Below are positions 31,589-40,606 of a DNA stretch of 64,000 nt, in pieces. A model generated the notes under the pieces. It made no database searches. It was given only the letters and a program-made list of their open reading frames with translations, and was not told where the DNA came from. Numbering within the stretch: the first letter of the stretch is position 1; each line of letters starts with the position of its first letter. The position numbers and the translations under genes are program-made. The DNA is from JACQLN01 sp049274895. GTDB taxonomy: Bacteria; Patescibacteriota; Minisyncoccia; JACQLN01. The stretch lies in the NCBI GenBank assembly GCA_049274895.1, contig JBASTM010000005.1, positions 18,830 to 82,829 on the forward strand. The letters are read 5' to 3'.

Positions 31589-32221
31589 CTACGGACGAGA
31601 CAGACGATGCAGGCCGCGGTGGATCAGCATATTGATGTCGATGGTGACGTTCCAGGTGTTGGATCCGTAATACCGCTGATCCATGTCCGGCAAATAGACC
31701 ACGTCATTGACCACCTCCGTGGCCATACGCCCGCCGTTAGGACCGAGCCAGTCGTAGTGGTCGTAGCGCTCGCCCATCGGCCGGTCGCTGACGCGGTCGT
31801 GGAACACTTGTGGAGCGCCCACCATACTGCCGATCATATCCTTGGACACGACCAGCAGGGTGTAGGACTGACCCGGATGGAAACCGCCTATCAGCTTTTC
31901 ACCGTAGATAGGGGTTGAACCGCGATCGGCCGGGCCGACGTCAAACCGGCTGATATGCCCTACGGCTAGCGCCGGCAGACCGTCGGCGCCAAAAACGATC
32001 AACTGGTTTTGCGAATAGTAGCCGTCAAAAACCAGAATCTCGCGCCAGACCTCGGACCTGTTTACGAACAGCACGTTGCCGGCCCGGATCCTTTCCAGCT
32101 GATTGTCTTTGACCGGCCGAATCTGGCTGGCGGAATCCGCCACCGGCAGGTTGACGGCGTAGTAACTGCAGCCGCCCAAAAAAATTGCGATGGCGGCAAT
32201 AACACTGTTAAAGAGCTGCAT
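31589..32221 (-). CDS. Lipoprotein of unknown function (cassette-type gene)
   Basis: 210 aa. The N-terminus MQLFNSVIAAIAIFLGGCSY is a lipoprotein signal with the lipobox LGGC, so the mature protein is lipid-anchored outside. The body is beta-rich (VLFVNRSEVWREILVFDGYY and similar), with no recognised domain. AAAGGAGG stands six bases before the ATG. A promoter, TTGACA-17-TATCAT (32319-32291), drives it and overlaps the pilB promoter. A clean terminator follows. Typical single-gene unit with richer GC than its neighbours. Confidence 0.75.
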   Translation of the reverse strand: MQLFNSVIAAIAIFLGGCSYYAVNLPVADSASQIRPVKDNQLERIRAGNVLFVNRSEVWREILVFDGYYSQNQLIVFGADGLPALAVGHISRFDVGPADRGSTPIYGEKLIGGFHPGQSYTLLVVSKDMIGSMVGAPQVFHDRVSDRPMGERYDHYDWLGPNGGRMATEVVNDVVYLPDMDQRYYGSNTWNVTIDINMLIHRGLHRLSRP

Positions 32222-32290
32222 TTCGGCCTCCTTTATGGTGAGTTTACCGAACCATTGATGAAGGATTATCCGTAATTACCCTGTAATATA

Positions 32291-32342
32291 ATGATAGCAA
32301 ATAAAAACATCTTTGTCAAGTAGGCCCTTGATTTGATAAAAT
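32291..32342. promoter_or_regulatory. Overlapping divergent promoters for lipoprotein gene and pilB
   Basis: Minus strand: TTGACA 32319-32314, 17 bp, TATCAT 32296-32291. Plus strand: TTGTCA 32313-32318, 18 bp, TAAAAT 32337-32342, seven bases before the pilB ATG. The two -35 hexamers occupy the same bases, so simultaneous RNA polymerase binding seems impossible. Confidence 0.7.
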
Positions 32343-32349
32343 AACTACT

Positions 32350-34011
32350 ATGGACAATGTTCAACAGCAGCGTGAAGAAAAATTAAGCGACATCCACCAT
32401 ACCGAAGAAGAAAAAGCTACTGAACGAAAGGCGCAGCAGCTGGGATTTAACTACATCAACCTGGCCGCTGTGCCGGTGGAGCGCGACAGCTTGCATTTTA
32501 TTACTCAAAAAGACGTTGAACGAACTCAAACAATCGTCCTCCAAAAAAAAGGCGAAACCCTAAAAATCGGTTCGGTGGATCCGGCCAACCAGGAAACTAA
32601 GCAAATTTTGGAACAGCTTGAGTCGCAGGGTTTTAAGACCGAAATTTTTATGATCTCTCGGCTATCGCTTAAAAAAGCCCTGGGAGAATTTAAGTTTCTG
32701 CCGTCCCAAACCAAAGGCGGACTGACCTCGGGCGAAGTTTCGCTTGGCGATATTGAAACTTTCAAAAAGGAACTCGGCACTTTCGCCTCGCTTAAAGAAA
32801 AATTAAATAAAATAGATCAAAGCGACATCGGTTTGCTTTTGGAGATATTTTTGGGCGGAGCGTTAAATTTGGAAGCATCCGATATCCACATTGAACCCTC
32901 AAAAGACAACGTTCCGATCCGCTTCCGTTTAGACGGGGTCCTACAATCGGCTGGAACCGTTTCCCCGGCTATTTATCAATCCCTGCTTTCGCGGATAAAA
33001 CTTCTTTCCGGATTGCAGATAAATATACAGAACATTCCTCAAGACGGCCGGTTTACGATAAAAGAAAAGGGTGAAATGGGAGAAAAGGGAGAAATGGAGA
33101 TAGAAGTTAGAACATCGGTTCTGCCCGGCGCCTGGGGCGAATACATAGTTTTGAGGATTCTTAACCCCAACGCGATCCGCCTGGAAATTAAAGATTTGGG
33201 GATTAGAGATTATTTATGGCAGAGTTTGGAAAAAGAATTAAAAAAAACCAACGGCATCATTCTGGTAACCGGCCCCACGGGTTCCGGTAAAACCACCACA
33301 CTCTACGCTTTTCTTAAACACCTAAACAAGCCCGGGGTAAAGATAGTCACGCTGGAAGACCCCATAGAATACCATCTGGAAGGCATCAACCAATCGCAGA
33401 TAGAACCGGAGCATGGCTACACCTTCGCGGCCGGCCTGCGGTCGGTTTTAAGACAGGACCCCAACATTATTCTGGTGGGCGAAATCAGAGATGAAGAAAC
33501 TGCCGACGTGGCTTTGCACGCCGCGCTGACCGGGCATTTGGTTTTTTCCACCCTGCACACCAACGACGCCGTCGGCGCCATACCCAGATTTTTGGATCTA
33601 AACGCCAAACCGCAGATTCTGGCTTCGGCCTTGAACGCGGCCGTGGGCCAAAGATTGGTCAGAAAATTGTGCCCGAGCTGCAAAAAAGAAATCTCTTTGG
33701 ATATAGAAAAAATAAAAAACGCGCTGGCCAGCGTGGCTGGTTTTGACTGGCCGAAAGAAATTAAAACCTATCAAGCCGCGGGTTGCGAAAAGTGCGGCGG
33801 CAGTGGCTACAAAGGCCGGGTGGGTATCTATGAGGTTTTGTTGGTGGATGAAAATATGGAAAAACTGGTGGGCGCTAACCCCAGCAATCAGGATATTTTA
33901 ACCCAAGCCCGAAAAAGTGGTTTTGTAACTATGTACCAAGACGGCTTAATGAGAGTGTTAAGCGGTGAAACAACTCTGGAAGAAGTGGAGAGAGTTACAA
34001 CCCAAAATTAA
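32350..34011 (+). CDS. pilB: Type IV pilus assembly ATPase PilB/GspE
   Basis: 553 aa. It powers pilus extension or type II-like secretion from the inner membrane. It has an N-terminal N1-type domain, then SDIHIEP, the Walker A GPTGSGKTTT at 308-317, Asp box, Walker B (IILVGEIRD) and His box (TGHLVFSTLHTND). The zinc-binding CPSC near 441 and CEKC near 480 complete the GspE/PilB signature. The start is seven bases after a TAAAAT box, so the message is probably leaderless. No other pilus genes are in this window. In CPR cells such pili are thought to serve attachment and DNA uptake. Confidence 0.95.
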   Translation: MDNVQQQREEKLSDIHHTEEEKATERKAQQLGFNYINLAAVPVERDSLHFITQKDVERTQTIVLQKKGETLKIGSVDPANQETKQILEQLESQGFKTEIFMISRLSLKKALGEFKFLPSQTKGGLTSGEVSLGDIETFKKELGTFASLKEKLNKIDQSDIGLLLEIFLGGALNLEASDIHIEPSKDNVPIRFRLDGVLQSAGTVSPAIYQSLLSRIKLLSGLQINIQNIPQDGRFTIKEKGEMGEKGEMEIEVRTSVLPGAWGEYIVLRILNPNAIRLEIKDLGIRDYLWQSLEKELKKTNGIILVTGPTGSGKTTTLYAFLKHLNKPGVKIVTLEDPIEYHLEGINQSQIEPEHGYTFAAGLRSVLRQDPNIILVGEIRDEETADVALHAALTGHLVFSTLHTNDAVGAIPRFLDLNAKPQILASALNAAVGQRLVRKLCPSCKKEISLDIEKIKNALASVAGFDWPKEIKTYQAAGCEKCGGSGYKGRVGIYEVLLVDENMEKLVGANPSNQDILTQARKSGFVTMYQDGLMRVLSGETTLEEVERVTTQN

Positions 34012-34100
34012 AAGCGACACTAATTACGAATGACACACGAATTTACCAATAAAATCTTTAATTCGCGTCATTCGAGCGTATTCGCATATTGGTGTCGCGT
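34012..34100. repeat. ACGAAT-type imperfect hairpin
   Basis: Outer arms GCGACAC and GTGTCGC enclose ACGAATGAC/GTCATTCG and CGAATT/AATTCG pairs. Related sequence occurs at 56466-56519, 56805-56940 and about 62375-62410. It begins directly after the pilB stop. Confidence 0.6.
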
Positions 34101-34103
34101 TTA

Positions 34104-34273
34104 GTCAAAGAAGTCTGCAGGCAAACCCCTCACCCTAAATAGGGTTCGGGGTAACCCCCGAATCTTGGGAAACACAGGGAGAAAATCCTGCTGAGGAGAG
34201 ATTCAGCCCCACCAAGGTGAAGCCAGACCATCCTAAACTAAACAAGATTTCCTTTGCCTACAGGCCTCCTTGA
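34104..34273 (+). ncRNA. Structured RNA candidate, unassigned
   Basis: A 22-bp closing stem (34104-34125 with 34252-34273, three mismatches) surrounds at least four hairpins: ACCCT-AAAT-AGGGT, TTCGGGG..CCCCGAA, CTGA..TCAG and CACC-AA-GGTG. There is no ORF. The core motifs of tmRNA, RNase P RNA and SRP RNA are not present. It fills the 405-bp pilB-ruvB gap together with the ACGAAT repeat (34012-34100); 34274-34416 shows only AT-rich promoter-like sequence. Strand is not proven. Confidence 0.5.
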
Positions 34274-34416
34274 CCAAAGTTATTATTCTCATTTTAATTC
34301 TTAAATCTTATTATGTCAAGGGATACTTATAGATATGTGGATATACTGTGGAAATCAGTAAAAAACCCAGGTTTTTATACGTTTTAAGTATATAAGTGTT
34401 GTGATAACCTTTTAAG

Positions 34417-35424
34417 ATGCTAACCACTCCCAAAACCCAAGCCGAGGATCAAAATTTGGACCAGACCCTGCGCCCGACCGCGCTCGCCGAATACATCGGC
34501 CAAAACCAAATCAAAGAAAACTTGGGCATATTTTTGGCGGCCGCCAAAAAACGGGGTGAAGTCCTGGAGCATATTTTGCTTTACGGTCCGGCCGGTTTGG
34601 GTAAAACCACGCTGGCCCACATCATTGCCCGCGAGCTTGGGAAAAACATAAAAGCGACCTCGGGGCCGGCTATAGAAAAATCAGGCGACCTGGGCGCCAT
34701 ACTTACCAACCTGAAAGAAGGCGACGTCTTATTTATAGACGAAATCCATCGCTTAAACAAAGTGGTGGAAGAAATGCTTTATCCGGCCATGGAGGATTTT
34801 ATTTTTGACATCGTCATCGGCAAGGGCCCTTCGGCTAAGACCATCCAGTTAAAACTGCCGCACTTCACTTTAATAGGCGCCACCACCAGCATCGGCAATT
34901 TAACATCGGCTTTTAGAAGCCGGTTTGGAGCCACCTATAAACTGGAGTTTTACGAAAACTCCGACATAGAAAAAATACTGCGGCGATCGGCCGGAATCCT
35001 GAAGGTTGAAACCGAAGAGTCCGGCGTCAATCTTATCGCCTCCCGAAGCCGCCAGACGCCGCGAGTGGCTAATAGATTATTAAAAAGGGTGCGCGACTAC
35101 ACCCAGGTGAAAGCCGACGGCGTTATCACCAAAACCATCGCTGAAAAGGCCTTGGCCGCTTTGACCGTGGATCAATTGGGTCTGGAAAACGTGGACCGGA
35201 AGATACTGGAAACGATCATAAAAAAATTCAATGGCGGGCCGGTGGGCTTGCAAGCCCTGGCCGCTTCCAGCGGTGAAGAGGAAAATACCATTCTGGAGGT
35301 CTACGAACCCTATCTGTTGCAGCTCGGCTTCATCAACCGCACCCCGCGGGGCCGCGAAGTTACCTTATCGGCTTACGGCCACCTGGGTCTTAAACCGCCG
35401 CCGCAAACTAAAAATCTTATATAA
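34417..35424 (+). CDS. ruvB: Holliday junction helicase motor RuvB
   Basis: 335 aa, normal size. An AAA+ ATPase that drives branch migration with RuvA. Seen: RPTALAEYIGQNQIKENL, the Walker A GPAGLGKTT, Walker B LFIDEIHRL, sensor region TLIGATTSIGNLTSAFRSRFG and the C-terminal winged helix (GGPVGLQALAASSGEE ... FINRTPRGREVT). Stand-alone here, unlike the usual ruvAB order. A bidirectional terminator follows. Confidence 0.97.
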   Translation: MLTTPKTQAEDQNLDQTLRPTALAEYIGQNQIKENLGIFLAAAKKRGEVLEHILLYGPAGLGKTTLAHIIARELGKNIKATSGPAIEKSGDLGAILTNLKEGDVLFIDEIHRLNKVVEEMLYPAMEDFIFDIVIGKGPSAKTIQLKLPHFTLIGATTSIGNLTSAFRSRFGATYKLEFYENSDIEKILRRSAGILKVETEESGVNLIASRSRQTPRVANRLLKRVRDYTQVKADGVITKTIAEKALAALTVDQLGLENVDRKILETIIKKFNGGPVGLQALAASSGEEENTILEVYEPYLLQLGFINRTPRGREVTLSAYGHLGLKPPPQTKNLI

Positions 35425-35455
35425 AAAAGGCCGGACCTGTTTAGGTCTGGCCTTT
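35425..35455. terminator. Bidirectional terminator
   Basis: AAAGGCC-GGACCT..AGGTC-GGCCTTT between the ruvB stop and the convergent stop at 35474. T-runs occur on both strands. Confidence 0.85.
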
Positions 35456-35473
35456 CACAAAGAACTGCTTACT

Positions 35474-38221
35474 CTACTCTCCTTCCGACCTTCCGAAAAG
35501 ATCGGCGAAGATGAAGAAGTCGTCGTTATCGACCCGGCTATCCCCATTGAGATCGAAAACTCTGATCTCGGCCGGAGATAAAGACGGATCGCCGAATTTA
35601 TCAGCGAACAAGAAAAAGTCCTGAAAATCAAGCGCGCCGTTATTGTCAAAATCAGCCAGTTCCGCCGAAGCCACGAACAGTTTGGCTTCGCCGATCAGGC
35701 CTATCACATGAGGCCTGGCTCCAGCGTTGTGGAAGAAATACAACCGTCCTGCCTTTTCTCCCACTACCTGCGGAGTAAAACTAACGGTCACGGTATCGGC
35801 GAGCCCCGGCGCCAAAGTGGTGGAATCGGTATTCACCCAGAAACTACCACTGACATCAACCAGGAACCAGTTTCCTTCCAAAACAGCGTTGCCGAGGTTC
35901 CGGATCGGGATTCCGACATAACTCGTATCACGACCAACAAAGATACTGCCGAGATCAACCTGCGTTGCGGAAATATCCAACCGCGGACCGGACACGACCG
36001 TGTCCGTTGAGTCCTGCGTGGCTTGGGATCTTGCCTCTCCGGTGAGAATCACGTTCCTTGTTTCACCGCCGTAACTAATGATCAACCGACCGCTCTTTAC
36101 TCCCGCCGACTGAGGAGCAAACCTGACGACGATAGTTCGGTCCTCCGAACCCGGAGAGATACTGAACGAATCCGCCGAAGTCACACTAAACGAATTATCT
36201 CCGTCCAGCGTAATTCGGCCGTTCAATTGGGCCGTACCCGTGTTGAATACCCGGAAACTGGAAATGATCCCACCCCCAACGTCTATAGCGCCAAACTGGA
36301 GTGAATCAGAATCCACCCTCAAAATCGGCGCCAAAGGTTGAGGCACCAAAACAGTAACGAAGAATCGGAAAGGTTGGGCATCACCGCCGCCGGGTCCGAA
36401 TACAGTCAGTATGGGGCGATAAACCCCCGGCTGGCTGTAGGTGTAAGTCAGCGTATCGCCATTGGCATGCCTGATGATGCTAACCTGTCGGCCGGCCTCG
36501 TCGCGATCTCCAGGCTTCCAATCCCAATAGGTCGCGAAACCGCCGGAATTGGTATTGGAGAAACGAACCGTGAGCGGAGCCGGACCTTCTTGCTTATCTA
36601 CCGAGATATCCACTCTCGGGGTGGCAAAGAAAACCGGTGTTGTCCCGGATAGCGGAATGGAAAGCGCCGGGTTGGCCGTGTTATTGGCCAACACCAGCAC
36701 CGCGCTCTTGGGGCCCACCGAAGCCGGCGTGAAGGTAACATTGATGAACCGGCTTTGGCCCGGATCCACCGAGAGGTTGGTTCGAGACAAAGAAAAATGC
36801 GAAGGGTCTTCACCGCCCAAAGCGATACCGTAAACCACTAAAGGCGCGCTACCGGGATTGGAAACAGTCAGATCCACCGTTCGGGACGAACCGACCCCGA
36901 CCGTATCAAAAACGACGGAGTTGGGTGTGATGGCAATCGCCGCGCCGGAAGTTCCCGGCAAGAAAGGAGTGGCCAGGCCCGTCAGCGGCACCGTTGAGAT
37001 TCCGCCGGGCGCGTTGTGCGAGATATTGACGACCGCCGATTTGGCGCCCGCCGTGACCGGTAGGAAAGACACTACCACTATTCTTCTCCCGCCGGCCTCA
37101 ATGATCGCGGAGTTCATACTGACCAGAAATTCCGCGGCATTGGCACCGCCCACGCTTATGTTGCTGATGTTAAGCGTGAGGGTGCTGTCGTTGCGGATCT
37201 CAAACGTTTTGTAAGCACCCGGACCGCCCACCGCAAGACTATCCATAGCCAGCGACGCGGGCAAAAGCGTGATACCCGGTACTGCAGGTGAAGGCGTTGG
37301 AGGAGGTGGTGTCGAACCGCCCGAACCACCGCCGGAGGCGACGCCATTGCCGGACACCGCCACCACCGTGGGGCTGTTGACCCCGTTATGCGTAATGGTG
37401 ACGTTGCCGGAAGCGGCGCCGACCGCAGTCGGTACAAAACTGACCGTGACCGACGTGCTGTCGCCAACGTTCACGTTGACGCTCGGCGGAATGGCCGGTG
37501 CCAGTGTGAAAATACTGTTGTTGGACGAAACCGCCGTGACAGCCAGCGCCGCCGTGCCGGTGTTCCTGACGCGGAACTGCTGTTGGGCTGTCGCGCCGAC
37601 GTTCACGTCTCCGAAGTTGATGGTAGCGCTCGGCGACACCGCCGCCTGGCCCAGAGGAACAAGCGACCCGAAAACAGAAATGATGGGACTGTTCTGTAGA
37701 TTAGAACTGTCCCAACTCTTACCCGTTTTTAGATACATATAGCCGCCGGAGGTCACGATGCCGTAATTTGACCCGCTGGTGCCTCTGACCGCTTTGAAGA
37801 AATTTCTGGCGTCGGAAGCGCCGGAACGGGTATACACGACCGCGATGGAACCCAAGGGTACCACGAACGTCGGAAACGTCAGTTCGTGGCGCGAGCCCGA
37901 AGCGCTGATGGCCGATCCCGCGACCGAACCGCTGGCCAGCAAAGTTCCGTCGGGCGAACCCTGCCTTACTTCTATGACAGCGTTATCCGACGGACTACCG
38001 ACTTTCGTCAGCTGCACCGCCACCCTGTTGATGGGGGCCGGTTCCGAGAACTGAAGCGGCATAGCCACTTTCCAGTTGTTGGAACTGTCGGCGATGCCGA
38101 AATTGACGAAAGCGCCGCCGTCGTTAGAAACTCCGCCCAGATCCACCACTGTCTGGGCCGGCAAGTTTGCCGCCCAGACCAGCATGAGAACGGCCAAAAA
38201 TCGGCCGAAAGCACGGTTCAT
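35474..38221 (-). CDS. Large exported ASH/PKD repeat protein with dockerin-like end
   Basis: 915 aa. A signal peptide (RFLAVLMLVWAANLPAQT) is followed by an anchor-like N-terminal domain. Several repeats of the choice-of-anchor-D/ASH type come next (INFGDVNVGATAQQQFRVRNTG and similar, about 200-290, 320-420, 430-525, 640-735, 745-840). A PKD-like domain (PLTVRFSNTN..YWDWKPGD) lies near 540-625, and the end (856-915) has two calcium-loop repeats, DFDNNGALDFQDFFLFADKFG-like and DLNGDSRVDNDDFFIFADLFG-like. Such dockerin-like ends are common in secreted proteins of other phyla. Role: surface adhesion or scaffold, inferred. AAAGGAGG before the ATG, own terminator, GC-rich style: probably acquired. 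Confidence 0.8.
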   Translation of the reverse strand: MNRAFGRFLAVLMLVWAANLPAQTVVDLGGVSNDGGAFVNFGIADSSNNWKVAMPLQFSEPAPINRVAVQLTKVGSPSDNAVIEVRQGSPDGTLLASGSVAGSAISASGSRHELTFPTFVVPLGSIAVVYTRSGASDARNFFKAVRGTSGSNYGIVTSGGYMYLKTGKSWDSSNLQNSPIISVFGSLVPLGQAAVSPSATINFGDVNVGATAQQQFRVRNTGTAALAVTAVSSNNSIFTLAPAIPPSVNVNVGDSTSVTVSFVPTAVGAASGNVTITHNGVNSPTVVAVSGNGVASGGGSGGSTPPPPTPSPAVPGITLLPASLAMDSLAVGGPGAYKTFEIRNDSTLTLNISNISVGGANAAEFLVSMNSAIIEAGGRRIVVVSFLPVTAGAKSAVVNISHNAPGGISTVPLTGLATPFLPGTSGAAIAITPNSVVFDTVGVGSSRTVDLTVSNPGSAPLVVYGIALGGEDPSHFSLSRTNLSVDPGQSRFINVTFTPASVGPKSAVLVLANNTANPALSIPLSGTTPVFFATPRVDISVDKQEGPAPLTVRFSNTNSGGFATYWDWKPGDRDEAGRQVSIIRHANGDTLTYTYSQPGVYRPILTVFGPGGGDAQPFRFFVTVLVPQPLAPILRVDSDSLQFGAIDVGGGIISSFRVFNTGTAQLNGRITLDGDNSFSVTSADSFSISPGSEDRTIVVRFAPQSAGVKSGRLIISYGGETRNVILTGEARSQATQDSTDTVVSGPRLDISATQVDLGSIFVGRDTSYVGIPIRNLGNAVLEGNWFLVDVSGSFWVNTDSTTLAPGLADTVTVSFTPQVVGEKAGRLYFFHNAGARPHVIGLIGEAKLFVASAELADFDNNGALDFQDFFLFADKFGDPSLSPAEIRVFDLNGDSRVDNDDFFIFADLFGRSEGE

Positions 38222-38400
38222 AGCGAACCTCCTTTAGAAGGGTTTGAGTCGTTCGACTCAGAGAGTCTCAGACTCGATGAGAGCCGTTTTTGACACTTTT
38301 TTAACTAATTGACAAGGAACTACTTTCCAAAAGCTACCATTATATAAAGAACTTGTAAAGATCTGTAGAAAAACCTCGGAAAGTAGTTTTAAGGCATATT

Positions 38401-40575
38401 TTAAGGGAGAGATTTTAGGGGTGTAGCCGGAGTAGAAGTTGCCACACTGGCTACCGGTCCAAACCAGGCCCGCACCGCCGATTCCCAGTTGTTAAACATC
38501 GGGTCGGCGTAGGGATTTGAGGGCGCAGGACCAGTGGGATCGTTGCGGTTAATATAATAGAGCGTGGAATGGATCTCGCCATTGATAATATGTTGGCCGT
38601 TTAGAATCGGTTTAGCAACTTCTTTTATTTGCGGCGGCGTAAAACTTTCCGGAGCCAAATTTAATTTTTCAAAGGCCTGGCTCATAAAGTCGCGCCAGAT
38701 GGGGGCGGCCACGTAAACACCCGGCTCCTGTTTGATGGGCGTGTTGTCGTTATTGCCCACCCACACGCCCGCCACCAGCGAGGGCGTGTAGCCCAGCGTC
38801 CAGCCGTCTCTAAACTCGTTGGTGGTGCCGGTTTTAGCCGCCACCGGCCGGTCTTGAAAAAAGAGCGGGCTTCTGGCGCCGAAAATTGGAATGCGGGCAT
38901 TATTATCGGAAAGAATGTTGGTCACCAAGCGAGCAATTTCTGAATCTAGGACTTGAGCCGGCTCGTCTTTAAACTCTTCCAAAATCTCGCCTTTGCTGTT
39001 TTCTATTCTTAAAATTGGTGAGGGTGCGTGGCGCACCCCCTCGGTGGCCAAAACGCCAAAAGCCGAGGCCAGCTCCAAAAGCTTAACCTCGCCGCCGCCC
39101 AAGACCAGCGACAAACCGAAACGGGATCTATCCTTTAGAGTGGTAATACCCATATCCTCGGCGGTATTGATGGAATCTTCCACACCAGCCAGGTACAACA
39201 TCTGAACCGCCGGGACGTTGAGCGAATTAGCTAAAGCCGAGCGGGCGGTCACCGGACCTCTAAACTTAAAATCAAAATTGCGGGGCGAATAGCACTTTAC
39301 ATCGGGTGATTGCGGTTGGCCTAAGGCATTACAGCCGGTGTCAAACTGGGTGGGGATGTCAAAGACAACTGTTTTATCGGTGTAGCCTTTTTTGAAAGCG
39401 GTAGCGTAAACGAAAGGCTTAAAAGCCGAACCGGGCTGGCGCAAACTGGTAACCACATTAACATTGCCGTCAAATTGGCAGTTCACACCCGGATTGCAAC
39501 CCGCGGGCAGAGGATCCTTAAAATAATCGCGCGAACCCACCATAGCCAGCACCTGGCCTGTTTTGGGGTCCAAAGACACCAAGGCGGCGTTATTGGCCCC
39601 CACTCTCTCGTTGCGCTCGGCGCCGGCGGCCACGGTTGATTCAGCGATGTTTTGAAGATCCCAGTCCAAAGTGGTAATAACTTTCAAACCAGCTTTAGCC
39701 ACATACTCTTCTCCATATCTTTCTTCCACTAAGTTTCTGACATAAAAAACAAAATGGGGCGCTTGGATGCCGGATCTTATCTTGGAAAAATTCAAAGTTT
39801 GTCTTTGGGCTTTTTGGACTTCGCTTATAGAAATATAATCAAGTTCGGCCAGCCGGTTTAAGATATTGCGTTGTCTGGTGATAAGCTCATTTTTATGTTC
39901 GCCATAAGGTGAATAGTAACTGGTGGCTTTGGGCAAGCTGGCCAACAAAGCCGCCTCGGCCAAAGTGAGATCAACCGCCTTTTTAGAGAAAAAAGTCTGG
40001 GCGGCCGCCTCAATGCCGTAAGCGTTGGAGCCGTAAGGAATCTGGTTTAAGTAAAAATTCAAAATCTCATCTTTGGAATACCGCCGTTCCAATTCCAAAG
40101 CCAAAATGGCCTCTTTTATTTTTCTGGTCCAAGTGCGCTCGTCGGATAAAATCGACTTTTTTACAAACTGCTGGGTGATGGTGGAACCGCCCTGCAAAGA
40201 ATCGGAGGTGAGGTTAGATAAAAATGCTCTCGCGATCGCCTTAAAATCAAGGCCGCGGTGTTGGTAAAAATCCTTGTCCTCGGCCACGATGGTGGCGTCT
40301 TTAACCACTTGAGGAATTTCGTTAAAAGGTATGACAGTGCGGCGCTCTTCGCCGTGAATATCATACAGGATGATTTTACCGGTGCGGTCGTAAATTTTAG
40401 TGGACTCGGTAACGGTGCGGTCTTCCAAATTGGAGGGATTAGGCAGGTCCCTCGCAAAAAACACAAAAACAACCAAGAGGCCCAAAGCCAGGGCTGAACC
40501 TCCCACCAGCACCAACGCCAAAATTATTTGAATCAGTTTAAGCGGCAGACGCCGGCTGCGGTAACGGTGTGGCAT
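38401..40575 (-). CDS. Penicillin-binding protein 1A (bifunctional)
   Basis: 724 aa. One N-terminal membrane helix (about 14-40). The glycosyltransferase domain GT51 has AEDKDFYQHRGLD and QGGSTITQQ. The transpeptidase domain has GSAFKPF (active Ser), SLN and KTGTT. It polymerises and crosslinks peptidoglycan outside the cytoplasmic membrane. The C-terminus is Pro/Thr-rich. It diverges from tyrS over only 31 bp, where a TATAAT on its strand overlaps the tyrS -10 region. The 38222-38400 spacer holds the leader of the 38221 gene with a GAGTCG/CGACTC hairpin. Confidence 0.95.
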   Translation of the reverse strand: MPHRYRSRRLPLKLIQIILALVLVGGSALALGLLVVFVFFARDLPNPSNLEDRTVTESTKIYDRTGKIILYDIHGEERRTVIPFNEIPQVVKDATIVAEDKDFYQHRGLDFKAIARAFLSNLTSDSLQGGSTITQQFVKKSILSDERTWTRKIKEAILALELERRYSKDEILNFYLNQIPYGSNAYGIEAAAQTFFSKKAVDLTLAEAALLASLPKATSYYSPYGEHKNELITRQRNILNRLAELDYISISEVQKAQRQTLNFSKIRSGIQAPHFVFYVRNLVEERYGEEYVAKAGLKVITTLDWDLQNIAESTVAAGAERNERVGANNAALVSLDPKTGQVLAMVGSRDYFKDPLPAGCNPGVNCQFDGNVNVVTSLRQPGSAFKPFVYATAFKKGYTDKTVVFDIPTQFDTGCNALGQPQSPDVKCYSPRNFDFKFRGPVTARSALANSLNVPAVQMLYLAGVEDSINTAEDMGITTLKDRSRFGLSLVLGGGEVKLLELASAFGVLATEGVRHAPSPILRIENSKGEILEEFKDEPAQVLDSEIARLVTNILSDNNARIPIFGARSPLFFQDRPVAAKTGTTNEFRDGWTLGYTPSLVAGVWVGNNDNTPIKQEPGVYVAAPIWRDFMSQAFEKLNLAPESFTPPQIKEVAKPILNGQHIINGEIHSTLYYINRNDPTGPAPSNPYADPMFNNWESAVRAWFGPVASVATSTPATPLKSLP

Positions 40576-40606
40576 TATCGTTCCTTTTATTATATATTAA
40601 TGACTA

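Noticed and set aside
34104..34273. Assignment as RNase P RNA
   Set aside because: The invariant GAGGAAAGTCC and ACAGAA regions are not present.
35708..38293. Many plus-strand ORFs opposite the large exported protein
   Set aside because: GC-rich shadow frames; the minus-strand frame has a signal peptide, domains, SD and terminator.
38290..38314. Two plus-strand TTGACA hexamers 19 bp apart
   Set aside because: No matching -10 at proper spacing and no plus-strand gene downstream.
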